Origin: Alisma plantago-aquatica
Lineage: Eukaryota; Streptophyta; Magnoliopsida; Alismatales; Alismataceae
Assembly: GCA_963693085.1 (NCBI GenBank)
Contig: OY856409.1
Span: 294,910,058 to 294,974,057, forward strand
Direction: 5' to 3'
DNA: 64,000 nucleotides
The translations under genes and the position numbers were made by a program. The notes beneath the pieces were generated by a model. It saw nothing but the letters and a program-made list of their open reading frames with translations, was not told the DNA's origin and did not search any database. Below are positions 1 through 11,631 of the stretch, in pieces; positions within the stretch are counted from its first letter, which is position 1; every line of letters begins with the position of its first letter.

Positions 1-339
1 AGCTGATATTTAACTTGTTGCTGGAAACCATTTGTTCACAATCGAATACCTCATCATGTTCCCATTTTCTGAAAAGTCCAAACCAAGTAGAGGTGCTCTA
101 CGATCCGCATCAACGAAGCTTCCGAGAAACTTTAGCTTCGTGATATATGTGTGAGTAATACCCACATATTAAATGGTCACTATTGCGGGATAATATATTT
201 ATCCTTATGTTTGAAACAATAAATACTGTTTATTAATGTTCAAAAAGTCGAAATTTGATATCTTTGGAATCCGAGATAGTGATTAGTCTTATTTTCTCTT
301 CTTACCTTAATTAGTTTTGTGCTATCTTCTTATTGTTAT

Positions 340-760
340 TTCCAATCATTTAGCCATGTCCGCTCATATGAGGGTTGGCTTTATCTTTTGACTTTATCTC
401 ATGTAGTCATAGGTTGTCTATAAACTAAAACTAAAAGTCATATGATGTGATGTGCCAATATACATAAAAAGGAAAGGCAAAAAGATAGTCGGAGACTCAG
501 AGGACAAAGAACAAGAGTGGTTTATGAAACACTGCTATGACTTGTGGGATTGTGAGCGGACCACCATTCTATAAATAATCCTTTGAAGTTAATTAATAGA
601 ACATGCAGTTTTTTCATCAAATCAGTTCGCTCATTGGATATCTTCTTGCCAGTTATGGCCTCTATCGGTGAGATTGTTATTCTTCTCTCATGTGTTTTTG
701 GATTGTATCTCACATAACAAAATTTTTAGGCTTAAATATTCTACAAGTCACTTCAAGTGA
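340..760 (+). repeat. Diverged direct repeat, copy 1
   Basis: This block shares a collinear run of words with 1640-2060. Both have a 'ccaat...tta..ca' start, a 'gagggtt.g..ttatctttt' stretch, 'aaaagt.atatgat', 'atgtgccaa.atacat', 'cctttgaagtt', 'tcaccaaatc.gttcg' and a 'cttagacttaaa'-like end. Identity is clearly low. The copies lie about 1.3 kb apart in the same orientation, as expected of a very old LTR pair or a tandem duplication. Neither copy has recognisable ends. Confidence 0.45.
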
Positions 761-1639
761 TATTAGAACGATGTTATTATTATGAGATGACCAGAAAGTA
801 GAAACAACACATCAAAATATAATAATGTCAACAACTACTCAAGTAGAAAAGTATGATGACAAATTATAACAGTACTAGGTACTTATAATGGAGCAATATT
901 AAATTTTGGTTCTAATTTCATTATATATCCTATCATGATCTATTAAGAAACACGCAACACGCTATGAATAGTCTGATACGTCGTGGTCTGAAGAGAAATT
1001 TGATATTCAAAAAGTACTTGAATCCACTGTAAGTGATAGGGTGAGATAGAGTCAAGTAAATCACTTTCAAGGATAAATGGTCGTGAAGGGTACTTGGTCC
1101 AGTGAAGCATATCAATTAGTTAGAGATGGAACCAAAAGAAGAACGGTTGATGAAAAACCTACCGACATTAGTCAGAGATGAAGCAATGGCACTGTTGACG
1201 ACGTCATGTACCCAAAATATGCTACATATTTTCAACTTCATGTGCAATCAAGTGTAAGGCTGTAAATATAGCTACAAATTTCAACAGATGTAGATGTAAA
1301 TCTATCAATTGTACGTAGTGCAGTTCATCAAATTGTACAACTTGAGGATCTTTTGTTTTAGGGTTTAAGTAGTCAAACACAGACACACACACTGAGTGTA
1401 TGCATCTATTAGTAGAGTGCTTCTAGAAACAGAAGCAACTTATGAGGGCAAAAGTGGATTTTTTAAAGAAGTAAATACACTTCAACAGATAATATTTAAA
1501 GCAAAGATTGTTGACGTAATGTATGTTATCCTATTTTATGACAACCAATACTATCTCACAACATTAGCGAAGTTAAAATTACATATCTTGTAGTCGAAGC
1601 TACTATTTAATTTGAGATGATCTTCTCATTATCCATTCC

Positions 1640-2060
1640 AATAGTTTAAACATATCCAGTCATCCTTCTTTGTGAGGGTTTGACCTTATCTTTTTATTAG
1701 TCTTATGTAATCCTATGCAAGTTCTATGTATAAGATTAAAAGTTATATGATACAATGTGCCAACATACATCAAAATAGAGAATCAATGGAACTTAAAAAG
1801 CAGAGAAGGTGGAAATGGGTTACAAAATTCTGTTGTAAGATGTGATATTGTGAAAGAATGAGAAATTTTTGAAAACCTTTGAAGTTGGTTAACAGAATTC
1901 GTATTCTTTTTCACCAAATCTGTTCGTTTGTACATATTTTCTTGATAGTTATTGATCATGTCGATAAGCTTATTGTTTATTTTCTTTGTACATACTTAAT
2001 TTGTATATCCCTAATGAATTTCTTAGACTTAAACTTTGCAAGTTACTACAACTAATGCAA
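1640..2060 (+). repeat. Diverged direct repeat, copy 2
   Basis: Partner of the block at 340-760, in the same orientation and word order. No gene lies between the copies. The age and nature of the duplication cannot be settled by eye. Confidence 0.45.
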
Positions 2061-2869
2061 AATTAAGCAAAATTGACACACAACAACTCACTTTCTCGAA
2101 CAAAATGTAACAAAAAGTTGCGATCTCAAAAATTCACCAAATTTATTGAATGTGTGCTAGTCGATACTTGATAGTCAATATATGAGCCAAACATTGACAC
2201 ATATGATGAATTGTTGTAGATGGTTGACATTGTCTACTACAATTAATAGGTATTGCATTGTAATTTTTAAAAAAAGGAATTGGTACTTTATTGTAATTAA
2301 TTGATGCATGCATGAGCTTAAAAAAGAAAAATTTATACATACATGAAAATAAATGGGCACCGAATACTTATAAGCTACAAAAAAATAAAAGATCTAGGTA
2401 AAATTGTTAGTGTAACTAGTAGAAACTACAACCAAAAAGACAAAAGAAAGGAAAAATACCTGAAGATTACAGTGAGCGTTGAACCCAAGTAGTTTAAATC
2501 AACTAAATCTATCGACAGCAATGACTTTTGGTAGACAACCAACGTTTTTAAGAATATATATATTAGTTGTGGACGTTTGGAACAAGGAAATACAATTTTC
2601 TAATCATAAATTTCTAAACTTCTTCTATGAAAGCTTCACTGGTAAATTAGGTTTTCGGATTGGACGCTGGCTCCATATTGAAGGTGGCAATGTACGGCTG
2701 ACATTCTCCTTTACTGCACTACACGTATAGGAATATCCGGATATACCTTTCTAGTTTTTACGCTGCTGGATTGAACTTAGTTTATGGCTTAGATCTAACT
2801 GGAAACACCACTACAGGAGAAGAGAGAAAACAATGTTATGGTCATTCCAAGACGCTAAGCAGATTCCAG

Positions 2870-3276
2870 CACATCATCTCTCCGCCATCTCGACTATCGT
2901 GGCAGCAAATATCCTGCTTGATCCCCTCGCATAGTTGAGGAAAGTAGAAGATGACCCGGAAGACCCGCTCCTTAACCATATATTGAGGAAAATAGGTCTA
3001 TCAGACGGTGCGCCAGTTACACCCGTTGGCAGTGGAAGGGGAAATGAAGGAAGAGTTTGTATAGGGGCTCTGCAGCTTCGGTGCCGAGAAGAAGGGCCGT
3101 TACTTTCTTACTTGCACGGCACATGACTGTTCGGCGAAAAGGTTGGTCGGCTGGAGCAGTATATCGAGAAGTAAGAAATTAGGGGGTGAAGGGTGACTAA
3201 CCGAGCCATATGATCATCTCTGCCCTAGTAAGAGTGACCGCCTGATCAACGGGCATTGGGCCTTTGCGATCCCACT
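2870..3276. other. GC-richer island, possibly organelle-derived
   Basis: Base composition rises sharply against the AT-rich surroundings on both sides. A short open frame (about 2935-3126) has no recognisable domain and no upstream ATG, since it starts at TTG. Near 3200 the text 'gagccatatgat' resembles the tail of plant mitochondrial group II introns (domain V/VI region). A transferred mitochondrial fragment is therefore my best guess, but it is only a resemblance. Decayed host exon sequence is the alternative. Confidence 0.3.
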
Positions 3277-4785
3277 TGTAACATCCCACATTTTTAAATA
3301 TACATACTACTGAGCGGAAGTATAAATCTCATCACAAACATGATATCAAAATAAAGTTTCATTTAGCCAACATATAATACCAAGTTTAAGAACATAAAAT
3401 TTAGACTTTAAATTAAACTAAACAAGTACATGATCCCCATACTAAATAAAAAATTAAATTTAATACTGTAAGATAGTTGGCACCCCACCATAGTTAAATT
3501 TTTAAATTCATCTTTGAGATGTACGATCTTTGTCTAAGGTCCCTTATCTTTTTCTCGTGCGGAGATCACGTCCTCAACCATACAATACAAAAAAAAAACG
3601 TTAGAATATGTGACACTTAGTAACATTATATATATATAATATACAATATATTTTTAGAGAACATAAAATAAATATTGAATGTTTTTGCTATCATTTATTT
3701 TTTTCTATATTTCTCCTTACCATTGGTATTATTATCTTAGGTTGACTACATTGTCCTTCATCCATATTATTACAAACATAGATCTTGATATTTAACACTG
3801 CTTTAAGTGCTTGATATATATGCATTAAAGTGCTCATTACTCTTAGGAGCTTGATAAATAGCATTGCTCTCAAGAGCTTGAATACGTGCCAAAAGGTGAA
3901 TAATCTTGGAAGGAACAACATCATCATCTAACCTTTTACTTTACATTTTTTTTAGCATATAAATTAAAATATCAAATATTAATTAAGAGAGATGCACATG
4001 CCACAATCATAATCATAGATGAGAAAATTGTATTGAAAACCAAAATCTTATTCATGATCAAATTTCATGCAAGTATTCACTGGAATAATATTCTTGATAT
4101 CACTATAAATGATTCTCATAAATACACAAATAAAAGGCATTTATACCACCATACTTGATATTCAACATGCTTGATCCACTTACTGGAGAGAAAAGGAGTC
4201 TTATAAGTTATCCTGAGGGTAACAGAAATACTAATATCCTAAAATTAATATACTTATATTAATTTAACTTCAATAAGCACCAAACTGCTAATCTAAGCCT
4301 ATAGGAAAACTTGATCACATATGACCGAGTCAGGTCTTAGAAACTTAAAATTTGGCTTCTTTTTAGAAAAACTTTTTGACAAATATTATTGTATGATTAT
4401 TGGAAAATGCATGAATTTATAGTGGATTTTCAAACTTCTGATTGATGAGAAAAACAAAAAACTTTGGAATATAACATACAAACCATCGGGCCCACTACTG
4501 AGATGACCTAATGGCAAACAACAAAGTGGCTTGGGTCATGCACAACAAACCCACACCCATTGCAATTGAAAGAGGCATCAAAATTACATCCATGACATGT
4601 CAGTGTGACATTATCATCGACAATAAGGGGTAAAACCATAAACTTGCTCCATGAAATCTTCCCCCTAACTCACGACGAGTAGGACCTCATGGATCTTGAA
4701 ACCTGACTGAAAACTTTGTGAGGAAATCAAAACTTGATCAGAGCTTGATCACAAAGCAGTGGAAACACCTCTTTGGGGTTCTACA
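3277..4785 (-). mobile_element. Putative solo LTR, gypsy-type
   Basis: The segment begins TGTAACATCCCAC and ends GGGGTTCTACA on the plus strand, so both ends obey the TG...CA rule. Read on the minus strand it starts TGTAGAACCCC and ends GGGATGTTACA, the style of plant Tekay/Del LTRs. Next to the 3277 end is an 'actgagcggaagta' motif resembling 'gagagcggaatta' at the equivalent place in the chromovirus LTR near 13332. No primer site or polypurine tract adjoins it and I see no matching target duplication, so the exact ends are uncertain. The 147 bp between this and the next LTR hold nothing recognisable. Confidence 0.4.
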
Positions 4786-4932
4786 GTCACGAGGACCCTC
4801 AGTTAATGACCCGGAGTAGCCAAAACTAGATACACACTACTCCACCACCACAACAAGAAGGTTAGCACACGGAGTCTAAACACAATGACAGACTAAAAAT
4901 GGAGAGCACCAAGAGCTTCATTGCACAAAACT

Positions 4933-7552
4933 TGTAAGGACCCTGACCCACATTTTGGGATAACCCTGTTTGTTTTGCCTAAGTATGCTACTTAGAACCT
5001 TGCTCTAATCATCGAAGCTGTAATTAGGACCCGTAGAGAGCTTAAGTTTTGTGTTTGAGCTTGTTTGGATGATGCTTGTGTTTTTTGGTGTGGTTTTGGT
5101 GCAAATTGCAATTCACCCAGAGTAGGGGTTGATGTGCAAATTTGCCACCACTAGAAGTGTTCCTTCTCTTTGTTGGCATCATCTAGAGGAGAGAGAGATG
5201 GGTGCCTTGTTTGGGTCTTGGTTGTGTGGTAGCATCCTTGGTGATGTTTAGAACACATGAGTGAGGTGTGTTTTGTACCTAGATGTGTTATCTTAGGTTA
5301 GAGAGCCTTAGAGGGGTTGTGTATCGGTTTGAGAGTAAGCATGGGGATGCATCTAAGTCTAGTGAGTTTGTGGGAGGAGATGAATTTTAGTTTGGAGGGT
5401 TGGAAGGGTGTGTATCAATTGGGGTGTGTGTGTGGATATGGCATATCGGGTTAGTGAGGCCGTGATCTTGGTAGGAGACCAAGAGGCCAAGATCTAGCCT
5501 AGATCATATCACCATGTATTGCATGTTGTTGCATGATGCCCTTTTTTGTGGACAAGTGTCACCTAGGCTCCTAAGGTGATGACACCTTTCTCATTATCTC
5601 TCTCTCATCTCCCTAGTATATAGTCTTCTTTCTCTCCATGCAAGATGATCCTTTTGACCGTTCTTGCTTTCTCTCCTTCTTGGTGGACGACCTTGAGAAG
5701 CTTTAGGAGCTAGAGAGGTTCTCTTGGAGATTGGAGGATGAGTTCCAAGCTTGTGGTGTTCCTTGATTGCCTTTGATCTTCTACCATGGTAAGTTATGTT
5801 TCCTTATCTCTATTCTTCTTCTTCTCAGCCATGGATCATGGATATCTCCTTTTCATCTTGAGCTATCTTAACATTGGTCTCATCTTCTTCCTTGGAGGTG
5901 TAGTGGTGATCAAGTTTGGTGGGTCTTCTTCAACCTTGAACTCGTGACCTTGAAGCTTGACCTTGGAGCTTGGATCTTGGTGGTGATTTTTGAGGCGGGT
6001 TATATAACTCCTAACTTCTCTGTTATTCACTTTACCCATATGTGCACTTGGTATTTTATCTTCTTTTTATTTTACCCTATCATGTTAGTAAGATGTTAGT
6101 TTTGAGAGATTCTTTGATTAGGGAAGTCTAGATGGCCGATTAAACTTTGTTCTTCTTAGCCGGGGACATGTTGATGTTTTTCTAAGAAAATGTTGTATGG
6201 TGGCCGACATGCTTGAGATTGAAGACGATCAAACTGATATCCTAAGCTGATAGCTTTTGTGAAATCGGTATGGGTTGCTAATCAGACACCATGGGCTAGT
6301 GTTAGACTGGGATGACAAGCTGATGGGCATGTAGTACTCTAGTCAGGATAAGATGAGGGTGTCAACCCGATACACACTCTAGAGGAGCCAAATCGATATG
6401 TTGAGGATGCTAGCCCAACATGTCATGTGATCATTAGACCAGGTTGCTATCTTGTGAGTAGGTATGCCTTGAAGTGTCGAACCGAGATGCCTTGGTTGAG
6501 TAAGAGGCCGACATGTTGATGTCTAACCCGACACACTTTCAAGTAGGGTTAAACTGACACACCTTGGGGAGGTTAACCCCCTGTGCCTTGCATAAAGGTA
6601 GTCAACATGTTATGGTGGTGACAAGTCGACACTCAAATGTCAAGTATCAACTCGACATGCTTGGACTGATGCTAAACTGACACACCTTAAGTGTAGCTAA
6701 CCCAACACCTTGAGGACTAACCCGATATCCTTAGATGATCTAACCCGACACCTTGAGGTCTACCGCGATACACCTTAAGTGTAGCTAAAATGACACACCT
6801 TGGTGTGGTTAGGACGACACATGAAGATGATGAAACCAATATCCCTCTAGACATATGAAACTAATACCTTATAATGGTAGTCATGATACATTATGTTGAT
6901 GATGGGGTTATATGATATGATAGGATACCCTGCGAGGCATTTTGTATGAGAAATAAGAGAGTGATGTTTTCTATAACCTTTAATCTCATAACATACTCTC
7001 TAGTGATATCTGAAAATTGGTTAACCCTAACCCTAATGGTGTAGTGTGAATCTTTATGAGATGGTAGTAATGAAGAAGTATTATCTTTCTCGTTATAAGT
7101 CTCTAACCATGCAAGTGTCACAAGTTGATAAGCATATCTAGATAAGAGCTATGGTGTTTATGATATGATTGAATGGGCCTTATGAGTCATGTGAGGTATT
7201 GGTATCATAGAAAAATAAGGTAAATGGGTCTTATGACCTAATTATGGTTTATTGCCTGATATGAGGTGATAATTTTCTCAGCAAACGAGATGAGGGGTTT
7301 CTACCTCAAAGTATGTGGTCCTTGTGATGAAAAATATGGTGAATGACAAGCATCGAGTGATAATGTAATGAGATTACACCTTTCTAGAAGGAAATGGTGA
7401 ACTCCTCCCAGGTCTGTGTATCAATATTAGGTCCTCATGTATTTTTGAAGTTCTCTGACCAGGTTTAGCACACACTCTTCTACATGTGGGTCCCAAAGGG
7501 GACTTTAGAATTCTCATGTGGCGAATCGACATGCCACATGACCAATTGAGTT
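4933..7552 (+). mobile_element. LTR fragment related to the chromovirus LTR family
   Basis: It opens with TGTAAGGACCCTGACCC, matching the TGTAACACCCCTGACC start of the LTR at 39124. It has the same internal order: a TATA-like TATATAG at 5617-5623, a transcribed leader rich in 'cttcttctt', then a 'gaagcttgaccttgg...gcgggttatataac' segment equivalent to 'gaagctttgaagctc...gtgggttttataac' near 40290. No coding frame is present. The right side ends where a Tat/Athila-type LTR seems to begin, so it is probably interrupted or truncated there. It is too diverged to be a recent copy. Confidence 0.5.
6380..6840 (+). repeat. Degenerate short direct repeats within LTR
   Basis: Words of the form 'aaCCCGACACaCCTTgag' and close variants (CCGATATC, AACTGACACACC, AATGACACACC) recur at irregular spacing of roughly 20-45 bp. 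They occupy the same relative part of the LTR as the palindrome region of the related LTR (15965-16225) but differ in sequence. Confidence 0.5.
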
Positions 7553-8913
7553 TGATAGGATGTGCCTTAAACCAAACCCGATGGACACACTTCTAAACCA
7601 AACCTCAAGTCCACATGCTTGGGAGTAGTAATAGAAGCGGTAAGTCAGGTTCAAACCCAAGGAAGAGAGGGGGCACGAGATCAGGTTAGTTCTAATAAAT
7701 CCCTACTATGGATTTTAGGGTGAAGGGTTTGAAGTTGGTTTGGTTAATTACACTAAGGGTGAATAGGAAAACAATTAAAGGATGACAAACAAGATCAAAA
7801 CCTAAGCTAACCGTAGACAATTTAATCCTAATGAGAAAGAAAAGAAACTAAGTAATGAAAGGAGAAAATTACACTAAGGCAAGAAATGAAATATTCTAAC
7901 ACTAATGAGGGCTAAAGGGAATTGAATACCTAAATTAGAAATAACAAGGCAAGATAAAGGCAATGGACTAATTAAGCGAGTAAAGAACTAAACAAGTAAA
8001 GACTAGCTAAGAAAGAAGACAAATTAGGGTTTTAGACAATTATGCAAAGTGTGGGATGTTGGGGGGACGTACTTGTCTGTTTATTTGGGGGTTATAACAT
8101 GTAAACATTAATCTTTCATTTAGATTCCCAAACAAAACAACAAAATAGATGCTAACAAATTGCCCTAAACTACTAATTGGCTATGAGTGGAGTAGGGTGT
8201 ATATAGAGGAACTAACCCCTGACACTCCCTATCCAACCTTATCAGGCTTGCTTGGATTATATTTTAGGTGGAATTCTATTAGTATCTAATCAAGTATAGG
8301 TTTCTAGGATAGGAGCTCTTAAGGAAATTGGGGTGCCCCGAAAATGTAATGGATGGTCTACCCTTGAGGAAGCTCCAAGCCGATTGCACTAAATGATTCT
8401 AAACTAGCTACTTAGATCTCTCACCTTGGCTTAGGGGAAATGATTATAATGTAGGAAGATGGTTATCTATCTAGGGATCCACTAATTGTACCTAGGAGCA
8501 ATTCCCAAGATATCTACATATAAGCAATTTTTGTAAAATTCTAGGTGATTTAAAGCACAAACCAACAAGAAATTTATGGGAAATGAAATGAAATTAGAAT
8601 AAAACAATTCAAAAATGAAATTAAAATGTTACAAATAATTTCCCCCAACATGGTATCAATTTAACATATTTGACCCCAAGCAACCCACCTAGGGGGCCTA
8701 GATACTCATAATGAAGGGAAATACAAAAATGGAGAAATAAGAATACATAGAGGGGTGGAAATCCATGGTAACTCAATGGAGACTCCTCCTTTTTCACCTC
8801 CTAGCAGAATCAACAAGAGAACCTCCCTCCTCTAAGGTGGGATGACATGGAAATGGGATGGAAAATGGCTAAACCCTGAAAAGAAAGGTTTTAGGGTGGA
8901 TGGTGACGGAATG
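7553..8913 (-). mobile_element. Tat/Athila-type LTR, left half
   Basis: On the minus strand this would be the end (R-U5) of a 3' LTR whose beginning lies at 30115-31055. The main evidence is the 'gttcaaacccaagg' motif near 7649. It matches 'gtatcgatccaaggga' and, in reverse complement, 'tccctgtgttcgacccc' at the equivalent place in the other Tat/Athila LTRs of this window. The left end, TGATAGG at 7553, is inferred from the usual distance between that motif and the LTR terminus. The right edge is sharp, because the composite array inserts at 8914. Confidence 0.45.
8909..8913 (+). repeat. Target-site duplication, left (GAATG)
   Basis: Five bases immediately before the outer left LTR terminus TGTTACAACCCC. 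The matching right copy is GAGTG at 30115-30119, with one mismatch. Joining the flanks gives continuous sequence around one copy of the motif. Confidence 0.6.
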
Positions 8914-9267
8914 TGTTACAACCCCAATTTTTGGGTTCATTTGGTGAGAAATGTAATTTCTCATATTAAGGATATTTGAACAAATAATGATATAATTTGC
9001 TTCGAATAAATGTATTTCGTTTACAATAGCCTGAATGATTGTGTTGTGGGCTTTATTGGCTATTGGGCCCAAATAATAAGAAAATTCAACTAGTAAATGA
9101 ATAATTGAATATTTGAGAAGAGGAAAATATGGAAATCTCTAGAAGGCACATCTAAAGAGGATTTCGTGCCTCTTCGGTTCCTTGGGTTCCAAGGAGTCCA
9201 AATTTGCATAGAGAATGCAATAAGAAAAGAAAAGATCAATTAAATATTTCTTTGTTAAGAAAGAAAT
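8914..9267 (+). mobile_element. Left LTR of the array, truncated
   Basis: It starts TGTTACAACCCCAATTTT and is collinear with 19059-19412 and 26867-27220, with about a dozen substitutions by eye. It stops abruptly at 9267 inside the word 'gaaattgaaaa', where sequence switches to the chromovirus LTR. The rest of this LTR and most of the first internal region are missing. Confidence 0.8.
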
Positions 9268-9593
9268 TGAAAACATTGCTTTATCAACTCTTTCTTGGAA
9301 TTCAGGCTATCAGAAGCCTTACCTCTACATCATCTTCACTCTCGTTCCATTTAAACACATGAGGAACATATTATCATGCACAATTTGCAAATAGACCCCT
9401 TAAATTGGGTAATTTGCACTTTAGTCCAAAATAAGCAAAATATTGATTTCAACAATATTAAAAAAGGACTAAAATTGTAATATAATTTCCTCTTGAGCCC
9501 TAATTATTTTTCAAAGACAAAAGCATGCATATAACCACTCTCATTATGCAAAACACCTAGGGTTACTTCATAATCCAGGTCAGGGACGTTACA
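9268..9593 (-). mobile_element. 3' LTR of the chromovirus, truncated
   Basis: Read on the minus strand it starts TGTAACGTCCCTGACC and is collinear with the first ~325 bp of the 5' LTR (17910 down to about 17586). It then ends abruptly at 9268 instead of continuing for 4.6 kb. The junction with array LTR sequence at 9267/9268 shares only a short 'aaa' run, which suggests illegitimate recombination or a deletion. Confidence 0.85.
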
Positions 9594-9610
9594 ACTTTAT
9601 CTACCCCTTA
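9594..9610 (-). promoter_or_regulatory. Polypurine tract of the chromovirus
   Basis: The minus strand reads TAAGGGGTAGATAAAGT immediately before the LTR start TGTAACG. It primes plus-strand DNA synthesis in intact elements. One pyrimidine interrupts the purine core. Confidence 0.65.
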
Positions 9611-9650
9611 TAATGATTTCGTCCCTGAAATCATCAACATCAACAGAACA

Positions 9651-11039
9651 TTAAGAGAAAAGAGTAGGATATTTCCTTCTCACCTCATACTCTAGTTCCC
9701 ACGTAGCTTCTTCAATGCCACAGTGATTCTAGAGAACTTTTACAAGACTAATGTCTTTCTTTTTCAGCTTCATGATTCTTTTGTCAAGAATCAACACATG
9801 TCCTTCAACATATGATATGTCATCATTTAGTTCTACTTCCACAGGTTGTAGAACTAACTCAGTGTCAGGATGAAACTTCCTCAACATAGAGATATTAAAC
9901 ACTGGGTGTAATCTATGCAACTCAGGTGGTAACTCCAGCTTATAGGCTACCTTTCCTATCCTCTCAATAATTGGATAAGGCCCCATAAATCTCAGAGCTA
10001 ACTTCCCTTTCATTCCAAATCTCAGGATACCTTTCCAAGGTGAAACCTTGAGGTACACTCTGTCTCTGACTTGGAATTCTAAGGGTCTACGACGTTTGTC
10101 AGCATAGGATTTCTGTCTATCCTGGGTTGTTTTCAACTGTTGTTGTATGATCTTTATCTTCTCAGTTGTTTGTTGAATCAGTTCAGGACCCAACAGTTGA
10201 TATTCACCAGTTTCATACCAACATAGGGGAGATATACAACGTCTACCATACAAAGCCTCATATGGTGCCATGTCAATACTGTGCTGATAGCTGTTATTAT
10301 AAGCAAACTCTATCAAGCTCAGATGTAGATCCCAACTCCCCACAAAATGAAGGACATATGCCCTAAGTAAGTCCTCCAAAGTTTGTATCGTCCTCTTAGA
10401 CTGTCCATGTGTCTGAGGATGAAAGGTTGTACTAAACCTCAGTTGTGTACCCAAAGCTTTATGAAGTCGTTCCCAAAAATGAATCGTAAATTGAGGACCT
10501 CTATCAGAAACTATTGTAACTGGGACCCCGTGCAAACGCACTATCTCATCTATGTAAATTTGTGCAAGCTTCTCAGCTGTATAGGTTGTTTTGACAGGTA
10601 AGAAATGTGCTGTCTTTGTCAACCTATCAACTATCACCCAAATGGAATCATGAATTTTGGCTGTTCTAGGCAAACCAACCACAAAGTCCATAGATACATG
10701 ATCCCACTTCCACTGTGGTATAGGTAGGGGTTGCATTGTTCCTGCGGGCATTTTATGTACAACTTTAACTTGCTGACACACCGGACACCGCATAACGAAC
10801 TCAGCAACATCCTTCTTCAAACCAGGCCACCAATACATATCTTTTAAGTTATGATAAACCTTGGTGCTCCCTGGATGCATAGAATACATTGAAGAATGAG
10901 CCTCCTCTAAAACTAACTTTCTTAAGTTATCAACATCAGGTACTACCATCCTATCATGATAACAGACTACCTGATCATCAGAATCATGGAAGCCATCTCG
11001 CTTCTCACTACCATATTCTGTCCTGATCTGCTGAATCAT
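9651..11039 (-). pseudogene. Integrase domain of chromovirus pol, catalytic residue lost
   Basis: The 436-residue open frame is a plant chromoviral integrase. Residues H48, H55, C85 and C88 form the zinc-binding HHCC motif (RCPVCQQVK). The catalytic core shows D118 (SMDFVVGLP) and D179 (VSDRGPQF). The expected glutamate 35 residues further on is a lysine, K215, in HPQTHGQSKRTIQ where the family has ...DGQSERTIQ. The neighbouring D is also H. The frame then runs through the GPY-type region (FMGPYPIIERIG, LHPVFNISML) to a TAG at 9729-9731. Beyond that, the same frame continues NHCGIEEATWELEYEVRRKY to TAA at 9651, the chromodomain-like end of Tekay elements. The protein would normally insert element DNA into the genome; this one could not catalyse that. 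Confidence 0.9.
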
Positions 11040-11177
11040 AGAATCAGTCTACTGTGCTTCTTTAATCTGCTGTCTTAGAGTTGGTTTTATGTGCATCTCA
11101 GCTAGCAACCCGGCTAACAATGATACTTTAAGATGTACATTGTCTTGCCTCAAGGATATAAACATATCCCTCTTAGA

Positions 11178-11601
11178 TCACACTAAGGAGTTTAGCTGTG
11201 CTTTATCTAGGCCTGATGCTGCCGATTTTGTACTTAGTGCATCAGCAATCACATTGGCTTTCTCTAGATGATTATCAATTGTACAATAGTAGTCCTTGAT
11301 TAACTCCATCCAGCGACGTTGCCTCATGTTTAGCTCATGCTGAGAAAAGATGTACTTCAGATTCTTATGGTCTGTGAATATGAAATGTCTCTCCATAGAG
11401 ATACTGTCTCCATATCTTCAAGGCATGGACCACAACAGCTAACTCTAGATCATGTGTCAGATAATTCTCCTTGTGTTTCTTAAGTTGTCGAGAAGCAAAA
11501 GAAATCACTTGCTTATCCTGCATCAACACACATCCTAAGCCATTCTTAGATGCATCACAGAAGACTATGTACCCCTTTCCTTGCTCAGGTAACACGAGCA
11601 C
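11178..11601 (-). pseudogene. RNase H domain of chromovirus pol, frameshifted
   Basis: Two overlapping frames cover the RNase H region. The first reads [18 protein letters not shown] and LGCVLMQ, then '[26 protein letters not shown]'. The second begins in a different frame at about 11396 with '[23 protein letters not shown]' and '[11 protein letters not shown]'. The motifs are in the right order (catalytic [21 protein letters not shown]), so this is one domain broken by an indel near 11390. It is separated from the reverse transcriptase by an in-frame TAG at 11632 and from the integrase by stops between 11178 and 11042. RNase H removes the RNA strand during reverse transcription. Confidence 0.88.
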
Positions 11602-11631
11602 AGGTGCACATGTTAACCTTTCCTTCAGCAG

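Larger units (their letters stand above)
1..2869. other. AT-rich intergenic stretch, no gene recognised
   Basis: No open frame here resembles a known protein. The reading frames are short, AT-driven and without motifs. The only internal structure I can see is a diverged direct repeat, listed separately. It could be an old, decayed transposon, but no LTR ends, primer site or polypurine tract are visible. Confidence 0.5.
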
